The position numbers were made by a program, and so were the translations under genes. From NCBI GenBank assembly GCA_964432205.1, contig CAYSMK010000029.1, positions 1 through 64,000 on the forward strand: a stretch of DNA of 64,000 nucleotides. Direction: 5' to 3'. Positions 34,011-42,158 of this stretch are shown here, one piece after another (the first letter of the stretch is position 1; every line of letters starts with the position of its first letter). The notes under the pieces were generated by a model, which saw only the letters and a list, made by a program, of their open reading frames with translations, was not told the DNA's origin and did not search any database. Source of the stretch: Geomobilibacter sp964432205. Its GTDB lineage: Bacteria; Desulfobacterota; Desulfuromonadia; Geobacterales; DSM-12255.

Positions 34011-35402
34011 TTAGCAGGTTGCCCTTTTCTCCAGCATCTGGAGGAAACCCGGCGCCGATATTTCCCGCAACTCGGCGTACAGCTCTATCCCCAGCTGAAG
34101 CCATCTACGAATAAAGCTGCAGCTGGTTCCCGGAGGGAGCCCCAGGCGCCTTTCCCGTAGATGATTTTCATAATGGCAACCACCGGCGCAGAGAGTTCGG
34201 GCCCAGCAGCCCCTACAGATAGTTTTTCCTCCTGCAGTCACGCTCTCCAATGCTGAGAAGATTTTGGTCTGATCTGATCCGTCATCGAGATCCCCAACCT
34301 TGAACGTGTCTTCCCCGACAAGACGATGACAGAGAAATAATGCCCCCTCGACATCCACTGCCAGGTATCCGAAACCCGCGCCACAGGAGATTGTTTTTGC
34401 TTGCCCGACATGCAGTCTGGCAAGAAGGTCAATGAGGTTCGTAAACGGCAGGATCCTTCTTTCACGGAAGGTCACAACAAATCTGCGACTTAAAGAAACA
34501 AAGGACTGAAATAGCTGTTCTTCTTCCTCCGGACTGGGCAGAAAATCGGTTATGACTGGACTCGCCGGTGCAATGCCGACCTCGTGGAATCCCAAACCCA
34601 TCAGATGGTCGAAAACCTCTTCAGCCCTGCACCATTGGTCGGGTGTTAACGTGACCCTCGCCCCAACAGGGCGAGGACTGCCTTCAATCAACTTCTTCAA
34701 GTGCGGAACAATTTTTTGGTAGGAACCACCTCCAATCCGATCAGGTCTGTTAACATCATGTAGGTCGGGAGGGCCATCCAGGCTTACCGAAACGGCCACC
34801 TGCTGGCGATGTAGATAGTCAACCGTTTCAGCATCAAGAAGGGTGCCGTTCGTTGTAAGCGAAATCAGCACCTTCTGCCCCGTACCCTGTTCGCGCAAAT
34901 GAACCTCATCAATAGCGGCTTGTATCGACTCGATATTTAGGAGGGGTTCTCCTCCGAAAAGAATAAGACTAATCATTTCCCGGCCACCGGAATTGTCAAA
35001 AAGGTAACCAATAGCCTTTCGGGCTGTCTCGGGATCAAGCAGTTGCGCTTTCCTGCCATACGACCCGCCTTCCGCATAGCAATACCTGCAGCTGAGGTTA
35101 CAGTCCTGGGATACCTCCAGCACCATTGTGGTCAGAGGGATCCCTGTCGGGTTGCCCCGGTAATCTTCCCGCACTCTTTGACTCCCCACGGGAAGGAGAA
35201 TGTGAGCTGTCACAAGTTGTTCGAATGGCTCCTTATGGCTCGGCGAGATATCAGCAAAATCCAGCACCTTGACCGAACTCCACCGGGAAATGAGCTCTTT
35301 TGTTTGCTCGTCGACAAGGAACAGAGTTGCCTGATCGACACCTAAGAGTATTGCGCCTTCACGAGACTCGAATAATTTGTGATCAGCCCACTCATACCTC
35401 AT
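34011..35402 (-). CDS. qhpD: Radical SAM/SPASM thioether-forming maturase QhpD
   Basis: This 463-residue radical SAM enzyme has the CxxxCxxC motif at 101-108 (VSQDCNLSCRYCYAEGG) and a C-terminal SPASM region with extra Fe-S cysteines (ISCGAGFGYL; ALFLCHRL; ICRGCWARTLCAGGCHYENH). QhpD binds the gamma precursor and makes the Cys-to-Asp/Glu thioether bonds in order. Length is close to the Paracoccus enzyme. It starts 2 bases after the alpha-subunit stop and ends 34 bases before the gamma gene, its substrate. Confidence 0.95.
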   Translation of the reverse strand: MRYEWADHKLFESREGAILLGVDQATLFLVDEQTKELISRWSSVKVLDFADISPSHKEPFEQLVTAHILLPVGSQRVREDYRGNPTGIPLTTMVLEVSQDCNLSCRYCYAEGGSYGRKAQLLDPETARKAIGYLFDNSGGREMISLILFGGEPLLNIESIQAAIDEVHLREQGTGQKVLISLTTNGTLLDAETVDYLHRQQVAVSVSLDGPPDLHDVNRPDRIGGGSYQKIVPHLKKLIEGSPRPVGARVTLTPDQWCRAEEVFDHLMGLGFHEVGIAPASPVITDFLPSPEEEEQLFQSFVSLSRRFVVTFRERRILPFTNLIDLLARLHVGQAKTISCGAGFGYLAVDVEGALFLCHRLVGEDTFKVGDLDDGSDQTKIFSALESVTAGGKTICRGCWARTLCAGGCHYENHLRERRLGLPPGTSCSFIRRWLQLGIELYAELREISAPGFLQMLEKRATC

Positions 35403-35404
35403 GG

Positions 35405-36979
35405 CTATTTTATCCTTTGTACAAAATCCGGTTCTGTCACGGCGAGCTTAGCTTTCCCAAAGTAGATACGATCTCCGCGCCTGTATTCAGCGTCGACTCT
35501 CACTAACCCAATCGCCTCCGATTGAAGGTCACGTGACGAAACAGGTCCATAATCGCCGTGAGGGATATATTTACCGTTCCGTGCGATATTTCCTGCCCAG
35601 TAAAGATCGTCATCATCGGTTCGCGTGACCTCCTCACTCAGCTTGAATTGAGCGGGAACCACGCCCAGCAGCATATCTTTGGAGGGATCAGAGACGTCAA
35701 CACCACTGGCGTAGGCAATTGCCTGGAACACGAGCCCCTCGGACGGCAGGGTGGCTCCGCCGGCAACCCTTGCACGACCCAGCGAAGGCGATACCGAGAT
35801 ATAGTCAATTTGAGTAGCAAGGGTAATGGGAATGGGATTCATACCTTTAACGCTTATGCCCGATTTTTTCGGCAGTCCTGTCCCCTTGTAAACGACCTGC
35901 AGCTCTATTGTTTCCGTGTTAACTCGCCTGGCGGAGAGCACGTCAACGGAACCATCCGTAAACTTGATATCGGTACTCTTAACGTCCGGGAGCTTGATCC
36001 CCTCAAGGGTGAGTGTTGTTCTTTCCTTCGTTAAAAGGAACTCCGGTGATATCTTTACAACCTGTGACGGTGCGTTATCCGGGTACCAGGTGCTCGTTGA
36101 AGTTCTCAGATCGGGGGCAGGGAAATGATTGTCACCCTTGATACGGCCATCCGAAAAGGTGTATGCACCCAAGGTTTTGAACCCGTTATGTTGTGTCTGG
36201 GTACGCAACTGATGACCGCCATACATTGTTGCTTCGCCGCTGAATTTCTCCGAGGTCCCGTCTTCATACGCCAGGAAGCCTGCAACTGCAAATTCATCAC
36301 TACCGGTGGCCTTGATCGTAGCCTTTCCCTGGTAGCTGCCCTTGCCCGGCTCATAGCCAAAGATCAACCATGAGCCCGCCGGAGATACTGAAGGTGTCTT
36401 CCATGCCTGTCCATACGCGTTCTTTTTTGAAAGATAATCGAGAACGGCATCTGCTTCTTTCTCGAATTTCATCTCCCGCATCTGGAACATGATGGCAGGA
36501 TCCATATACAGATGGAAATTTCGAACTTTAGACCACTCGTTTTTCGTCATTCGGTAAGAGTCAATTTTTGCCGCACTGTGGCACCTCACACATGTTTTGA
36601 AGAACCTTTCCTGATCAGACCCTTTCTTTTGGTCTAGTTCAACTGTTTGAGGATTGTTATAGAGGTTTATGTAGGCGATCTTTTCCGACTCAGCAGGGGT
36701 GAGAATCTGCGTTGAACACAGTTCCTTCAACAGTTGCCCCATTTCTTTTTTTACATCGAGTGGCATCCCGTGCAGTCGTGACATACGGTCAACGATTACC
36801 GTCCATTCCTCTGGAGTTGTACGAATCTCTTCTATGCGAGATATTTTACCTCCTACTATTTCATGACAACCAGTACATTTCTTGTAAACCAGTGAATCCT
36901 TTGTGAATGCCATTGCACTGGATATAGACAGTGCGAGTGTCATCATGAATACCAGCATAACTAACAAATTTTTTCGCAT
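35405..36979 (-). CDS. qhpA: Quinohemoprotein amine dehydrogenase, alpha subunit (diheme cytochrome c)
   Basis: This 524-residue periplasmic subunit has a signal peptide (LLVMLVFMMTLALSISSAMA), an N-terminal diheme cytochrome c domain with CTGCH (35-39) and CVRCH (130-134), and C-terminal beta domains of the Ig-like type seen in QHNDH alpha (EFLLTKERTTLTLEGIKLPD). The hemes take electrons from CTQ after amine oxidation and pass them to an external carrier. I start at 36979, where AAGGAGGATCAC precedes ATG and the signal peptide begins; an in-frame ATG upstream adds 27 basic residues ahead of the signal. In a metal- or other-acceptor-respiring anaerobe the electron partner is probably another cytochrome c. 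Confidence 0.93.
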   Translation of the reverse strand: MRKNLLVMLVFMMTLALSISSAMAFTKDSLVYKKCTGCHEIVGGKISRIEEIRTTPEEWTVIVDRMSRLHGMPLDVKKEMGQLLKELCSTQILTPAESEKIAYINLYNNPQTVELDQKKGSDQERFFKTCVRCHSAAKIDSYRMTKNEWSKVRNFHLYMDPAIMFQMREMKFEKEADAVLDYLSKKNAYGQAWKTPSVSPAGSWLIFGYEPGKGSYQGKATIKATGSDEFAVAGFLAYEDGTSEKFSGEATMYGGHQLRTQTQHNGFKTLGAYTFSDGRIKGDNHFPAPDLRTSTSTWYPDNAPSQVVKISPEFLLTKERTTLTLEGIKLPDVKSTDIKFTDGSVDVLSARRVNTETIELQVVYKGTGLPKKSGISVKGMNPIPITLATQIDYISVSPSLGRARVAGGATLPSEGLVFQAIAYASGVDVSDPSKDMLLGVVPAQFKLSEEVTRTDDDDLYWAGNIARNGKYIPHGDYGPVSSRDLQSEAIGLVRVDAEYRRGDRIYFGKAKLAVTEPDFVQRIK

Positions 36980-37097
36980 CAATGTGATCCTCCTTTTCAC
37001 AATCATCAATTTGGTTTCCTGTTTCAAAATACGTTCTCCTTTCTTATTTTTTGTTGTCACACAATAAAGGCTTATTTAACGTCACCAATCTGGCTTC

Positions 37098-39566
37098 TTA
37101 TGGCTCAGAAAGGCATTTTTCTGGTGAGGAGTCGTCAACTTCAACTGGATTCTCGCTGGTTTCAGTAGCAGTTACATCGTTGAGCAAGAAGTATGAAAGC
37201 GCTGGGATAAGCACAAGTGCACCTATCATGTTCCAGACAAACATGAACGTCAGGAGAATGCCCATATCCGCCTGAAATTTGATCGGAGAAAAAGCCCAGG
37301 TAACAACACCTGCCGCGAGCGTGACTCCTACCAGACCGACCACCTTGCCGGTAAACTGGACAGCGTGTTTGTAGGCTTCCGTCAGCGACAGTCCTTCCCG
37401 CTGCTTGGCAAGCTGCACGCTCAGAAGATACAGCGCATAGTCAACGCCGATACCAACCCCCAGTGCAATTACCGGCAGTGTGGCCACCTTCACGCCGATA
37501 CCAAGCATTACCATGAGCGCTTCACAGAGGATCGAGGTGACGACCAGAGGCAACACTGCCACCACCACCGCTCGCCAATTGCGGAAAGTGATAAAACAGA
37601 GCAGGATCACCGCACAGTAAACGTAAACCAGCATGGTGCGGTTCGCCTCCTTGACGACTATATTGGTGGCGGCAGCGATCCCGGCGCTCCCGGCAGCAAG
37701 CAAGAACTGTCGCTCCTTCACACTGTGCTGTTTCGCAAATTCATCAGCTACCTTCACTACCTGTTCGAGCGTTTCGGCCTTGTGATCAGCGAGGTAGGCA
37801 ATCACCGGCATGACGGTGCCATCGTTGTTGAACAGGTCCGGGCTGTTGACCATGGCCTGATGCCCCCCGTAGTTCAGCACGTCCTGATTACGGGATATGG
37901 TGTACCACTTGGGATTGCCCTCTAAGGTACCAGCCGTGATCTGACGCACCGCATCGACAAGCGAGACCGTAGTCTGCACCCCGGGCAACTGCCGGAGTGT
38001 CCAGGCAAGGCGGTTGGCTTCGACGAGCGTTTCGTACTTCTGACTTCCATCGGGAGGGGTCTTCAAAATGACGGCAAACTGATCGCTCGAAAGCGCATAA
38101 TTGGCCGTAATGAAGGCATTATCCCGGTTGTAGCGTGAATTTGGACGAAGCTCTGGCGCACCGGGATCCAGATCTCCGATCTTGAGATTGAGGCTGACGG
38201 CAAAACCGATCGTGGCGAGCACGGCAGCAGCTACTACAGCACCGGTCGCCCATCGCCGCTCGGAGAAACGATCAAGAAATGCCCAGATTTTCCCTGCACC
38301 CTTGCCTGCACTTTCAACGGATTCTTCCTGCAGACTGCGCTTGGCTGCGGAAAGGCTCACACCGAAGAAGGATAGCAACACCGGCAAAAGCAGCAGGTTG
38401 GTAAAAATGAGAACCGCCACACCAATACTTGCCGTCAGCGCCAAATCCTGTATTACCGGAATATCGATAAGCATCAGCACGGCAAATCCGACCGCGTCTG
38501 CCAATAAGGCGGTCATCCCCGCAAGGAAGAGCCGGCGAAAGGTGTAGCGAGCTGCTACTAGCCGGTGGGTCCCTCGCCCCACATCCTGCATGATGCCGTT
38601 CATCTTCTGCACGCCATGGGAGACGCCGATGGCAAAGACCAGGAATGGTACGAGTATGGAGTAGGGATCGAGGTCGAAGCCAAGAGTGGTAACCACCCCC
38701 AGTTGCCAAATCACCGCCACTACGGAGCAGGAAATGACAAGCAACGTGCTACGAATGCACCTCGTGTAAAGGAAGATGATAATTCCCGCTATCAGGGCGG
38801 CAATGGCGAAATAGGTCATTACCTGCATCAGGCCGTCGATCAGATCGCCGACAAGCTTTGCAAACCCTACGATGTGAATCTTGATCTTGCCGCCAGACTT
38901 GGCGTACTTCGCCCTGATCTCTTCCAGTTTTTTGGAGAATACATTGTAGTCGAGGGGCTTTCCGGTAACGGGGTCCTTTTCCAAAAGTGGGCAGAATATT
39001 ACTGACGACTTGAAGTTGTTCGCCACCAGATCCCCAACGACCCCCGAGCGGCCAAGGTTTTGCTTTAGCTTGGAAATCTCTTTTTCCGAACCGTCGTACG
39101 TATCAGGCATGACGGCACCGCCCATGAACCCCTCTTCGGTCACCTCGTCCCAACGCACGGCCGGCATCCAGATCGATTTGACCCACGCACGATCCACCCC
39201 CGGTGTGAGGAAGATTGCATCGTTAACCTGCTTCAGAACTTCCAGGTACTCCGCATCAAAGATGTCACCCCGGGTGTTTTCCACGACAACCCGAACTGAG
39301 TTTCCGAGTCCCCTTAGTTCGCTCTTGTTCTGGAGATAGTTCTTTATGTAGGTTTGACTCTGAGGGATCATCTTCTCAAAGCTTGCATTGAACGCGAGTT
39401 TGGTCGTCTGATAGGCAAACAGCAGAGTCACTATCGCGCAGACGATGATCACCATCATCCGGTTGTTGAAGACCAGACGTTCGAGTAGGTTCCCCGATTT
39501 GTCGTCGAAGTCCTTTAGCTCTCTCACCACGGGCATTTTGTCAATTTTATCAATTCCGACGGCCAT
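37098..39566 (-). CDS. RND-superfamily (MMPL/HAE3-type) membrane transporter
   Basis: This 822-residue inner-membrane protein has two repeats, each with one helix, a large periplasmic loop and five more helices (MMVIIVCAIVTLLFAY; YFAIAALIAGIIIFLYT; VVTTLGFDLDPYSILVPFLV; and in the second half VVVAVLPLVVTSILCEALMV, VIALGVGIGVDYALYLLSVQ). The GIGVDYALYL signature is typical of the hydrophobe exporter branch. It sits with DUF1302, DUF1329 and YCF48-like genes, a recurring envelope set often linked to hydrophobic compound transfer. It precedes qhpA by 118 bases in the same direction. Confidence 0.9.
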   Translation of the reverse strand: MAVGIDKIDKMPVVRELKDFDDKSGNLLERLVFNNRMMVIIVCAIVTLLFAYQTTKLAFNASFEKMIPQSQTYIKNYLQNKSELRGLGNSVRVVVENTRGDIFDAEYLEVLKQVNDAIFLTPGVDRAWVKSIWMPAVRWDEVTEEGFMGGAVMPDTYDGSEKEISKLKQNLGRSGVVGDLVANNFKSSVIFCPLLEKDPVTGKPLDYNVFSKKLEEIRAKYAKSGGKIKIHIVGFAKLVGDLIDGLMQVMTYFAIAALIAGIIIFLYTRCIRSTLLVISCSVVAVIWQLGVVTTLGFDLDPYSILVPFLVFAIGVSHGVQKMNGIMQDVGRGTHRLVAARYTFRRLFLAGMTALLADAVGFAVLMLIDIPVIQDLALTASIGVAVLIFTNLLLLPVLLSFFGVSLSAAKRSLQEESVESAGKGAGKIWAFLDRFSERRWATGAVVAAAVLATIGFAVSLNLKIGDLDPGAPELRPNSRYNRDNAFITANYALSSDQFAVILKTPPDGSQKYETLVEANRLAWTLRQLPGVQTTVSLVDAVRQITAGTLEGNPKWYTISRNQDVLNYGGHQAMVNSPDLFNNDGTVMPVIAYLADHKAETLEQVVKVADEFAKQHSVKERQFLLAAGSAGIAAATNIVVKEANRTMLVYVYCAVILLCFITFRNWRAVVVAVLPLVVTSILCEALMVMLGIGVKVATLPVIALGVGIGVDYALYLLSVQLAKQREGLSLTEAYKHAVQFTGKVVGLVGVTLAAGVVTWAFSPIKFQADMGILLTFMFVWNMIGALVLIPALSYFLLNDVTATETSENPVEVDDSSPEKCLSEP

Positions 39567-39585
39567 TTACGTTCTCCCTATTCTT

Positions 39586-40689
39586 TCACTTGATAGGTTG
39601 TACCCGCACGCCGTTTAGACCGGCAAGCACCAGCGTATCCCTGTCAGGGGCAACGACCGCTGCTATGGGCATGACCTGATCAACTTTTACCGGCGTAAAA
39701 CTCGCCCCATTATCGGTGCTCATGGCCACCTGTCCCCCTTGGCCAACCAGCACCAAACGTCCGTCATCCATTACAGTGCCACCGGTCACGCTTACCTTTA
39801 TGCCGGTCTCAACCTTCTGCCAATTGGCACCACCGTTTTGGCTGCGGAATGCATTGCCGCGGAGTCCAAACGCGATGAGCGAGCCGGGCTTGCCGGTAAT
39901 CCCAAAGAACGTGCCATTGTAGGGTGTCTTAATCTCCTGAAACCGTCCCACTTGCCGATCAAGCTTCCAGACCGTCCCTTGCTCGCCAGTGATGAACAGA
40001 TCCTGGCCGATTCCCCGCATCGCAAACAGATGAAAACGCTTAGGGTTATTGATGCGGCCGAACCAAGGCTCCCAACTCTTGCCGCCGTCAGTCGTACGAA
40101 AGATGTGGTTGAAGGCGCCGACCACGAATCCTTGGGTATCGTTTTCGAACCAGACGTCGAGGAATGGTTTGTCGGCCCCTTGTTCGATGTAACGTTTCAT
40201 GTCCTCCATCAGGCATGCATTGGCGCCTGTGGGTTTCGCTGCGGGTGGCTGGTTGGTGGGACCGTGGCAGGTTGAGCATTCTTTTGAAGCCTTGTAGTGA
40301 CCGACCATGACCTGGGCGGCGGCACGGCCATCAAACAGCTTGCTCCATGTTGCGCCACCGTCCTCGCTTTTCAGCACAACTCCGTCATGCCCGACCGCCC
40401 AACCTTTCAGTGGTGACGGGAAATGCACGGCTGTCAGGTCGGAACTGACGGGCACCTCTGCCTGCGTCCAGTTCTTTCCATGATCGTCCGAATAGAGGAT
40501 GTGGCCGTACTGGCCGACGCAGACCAGACGCTCGCCAGCGAGGGTGACACCGGTGAGCAAGTTTTTTGCGGCAAGTGGACTTTTCAGAGCCGGCGTCTCA
40601 AGCACATCACGATAGGCGGATGTGACAGCAATGCAGGGGAAAGCGAGTACTGTCGTAACAATCATGGCAATTATCATGCGGGGATTCAT
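39586..40689 (-). CDS. YCF48/BNR-repeat periplasmic protein with a heme-c motif
   Basis: This 367-residue protein has a signal peptide and beta-propeller repeats of the sialidase-like (BNR/YCF48) type: YSDDHGKNWTQAEV, KSEDGGATWSKLF, RTTDGGKSWEPWF, RSQNGGANWQKVE, STDNGASFTPVKV. An insert at 131-155 carries CSTCH (138-142), a covalent heme-binding motif, followed by a proline-rich stretch. A heme in this family is unusual. It lies between the DUF1329 and RND genes and probably acts with them in the periplasm. No enzymatic function can be read. Confidence 0.82.
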   Translation of the reverse strand: MNPRMIIAMIVTTVLAFPCIAVTSAYRDVLETPALKSPLAAKNLLTGVTLAGERLVCVGQYGHILYSDDHGKNWTQAEVPVSSDLTAVHFPSPLKGWAVGHDGVVLKSEDGGATWSKLFDGRAAAQVMVGHYKASKECSTCHGPTNQPPAAKPTGANACLMEDMKRYIEQGADKPFLDVWFENDTQGFVVGAFNHIFRTTDGGKSWEPWFGRINNPKRFHLFAMRGIGQDLFITGEQGTVWKLDRQVGRFQEIKTPYNGTFFGITGKPGSLIAFGLRGNAFRSQNGGANWQKVETGIKVSVTGGTVMDDGRLVLVGQGGQVAMSTDNGASFTPVKVDQVMPIAAVVAPDRDTLVLAGLNGVRVQPIK

Positions 40690-40789
40690 ATGTTCTCCTG
40701 GGCATCAGGGCATGCGCCCCGACTTACATTTCGCTTGTCCGCTCTGCTCCTGGCGCACAAGCGCCAGGAGCACCTTTTCTGTAAAAGCT

Positions 40790-42142
40790 TCAGCGAAGAG
40801 CACTGCCCGCCAGCGCCTCGGGGCTCCAATTCTTGTCAGGCTCAATGGCTTTGTACTTAACCCCCCCTGTCTCAGCGATATTGCAGTCCAAGGTATACAT
40901 ATTGGCGTTAAAATCGTAGAAACCATGGGTATAGGGATATGGCGTATTTACGTCGTAGTTCTGAACCATGTATGAGAAGGCGCTTCGATAGAGTTGTCCC
41001 CGCGCGTCGTATTCGTCACTGACTGATGCGCTCCAGGTATCTTCATCCAAATAAAATACGCGTTTGCTGTATATGTGACGTTTACCCGGCTTGAGCTCAG
41101 CCTCTACCTTCCACACACGATGTAGTTCCCAGCGGACATAGTCAGGATTTATATGATTGGGTGTTAATACCTTGTCAATTTTGGACTGATAGACCAGCTT
41201 GTAGTCATTGTACGGGATGTACATCTCTTGCTTGCCGATCAGCTTGAAGTTGAAACGATCCATCGGGCCGTTGAAAAGCTGCCATTCATCATAGGTAGTC
41301 GCGCCATTGAGTTGGTTGTTCGGCGTGTCGTAGCCAATGTTCGGTGAAAGTTTTGTACGACGCTGCCCCGGCAGGTACTGCCAGGCACGACGGCCTTTCC
41401 CGTACTGGTCGAGCCAATCATGCCACAGAAGCATTTCACCGTTATTGCGAGGGGGGCCGGTGGCAATATCCTTAAGCCTGAAAAATATTTCGGTATTCTC
41501 ATTTTTCTGGTCCCAGTACTGCCAGTCCAGCAATTCAACCATTTCATAGGTCATCGTCGGGCGCCCGGCGGCGTTTACCACCCAAGAGCGGGGATAATGC
41601 TCGAAGCTGGGGCTGACATAGCGCAGCAGGTGATTCCACATGGCCTCAAAGCCATCCTTCGGTATGGGGAAAGGGTATGCTGCGTGGGCACCCGCCAACG
41701 TCAGACCGTTGTTGGTGGTCTTGATTTTTGTGGCAGACTTGATGGTGTTATCAGTCACATATTTCGGAAAAGCTGCCGTGCGATGGGTCTTGTAGACGTC
41801 GATACGGTACGTTTTTGGATATTTCTTCAGCAGTAACTTCTGCCCCTCAGTGAGCTTGTCAGCATATTTACCCATGTTCTGCTGATTAATCGTGAACAGC
41901 GGTTTTTCTTCGGGAAATGGATCAGGACGCAGGCCGCTCCCCTTCTTGAATCCTGCGGGTGCTGTAGTTAGACCACCGGTGTACGGGGGGATCGTACCGT
42001 CTTTGTTACCTGCTTTTTCTGCTCCAATTGCCGTTAATGTCGTACCGAGCTTCTTCGCCTCTTCCGGGTTTATCGCCCCCAAGGCCGTCCCTGCGCAGGC
42101 CATCACCATGCAGGCCCCAATGACGCTGTTATGTAGTTTCAT
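40790..42142 (-). CDS. DUF1329 periplasmic/outer-membrane lipid-binding-like protein
   Basis: This 450-residue protein has a signal peptide (IGACMVMACAGTALGAINPE) and the typical DUF1329 features: KLGTTLTAIGAEKAGNKDGT near the start, many aromatic and NPDYVRWELHRVWKVEAELK-type segments, and KRVFYLDEDTWSASVSDEYD near the end. The fold is thought to resemble lipid-carrier (LolA/LppX-like) proteins. It always travels with DUF1302. The start at 42142 has AGGAGGAAC upstream; the in-frame extension overlaps the DUF1302 gene and was rejected. It may carry a hydrophobic substrate, such as a long-chain amine, across the periplasm; that is inference. Confidence 0.85.
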   Translation of the reverse strand: MKLHNSVIGACMVMACAGTALGAINPEEAKKLGTTLTAIGAEKAGNKDGTIPPYTGGLTTAPAGFKKGSGLRPDPFPEEKPLFTINQQNMGKYADKLTEGQKLLLKKYPKTYRIDVYKTHRTAAFPKYVTDNTIKSATKIKTTNNGLTLAGAHAAYPFPIPKDGFEAMWNHLLRYVSPSFEHYPRSWVVNAAGRPTMTYEMVELLDWQYWDQKNENTEIFFRLKDIATGPPRNNGEMLLWHDWLDQYGKGRRAWQYLPGQRRTKLSPNIGYDTPNNQLNGATTYDEWQLFNGPMDRFNFKLIGKQEMYIPYNDYKLVYQSKIDKVLTPNHINPDYVRWELHRVWKVEAELKPGKRHIYSKRVFYLDEDTWSASVSDEYDARGQLYRSAFSYMVQNYDVNTPYPYTHGFYDFNANMYTLDCNIAETGGVKYKAIEPDKNWSPEALAGSALR

Positions 42143-42158
42143 GTAGATGTTCCTCCTT

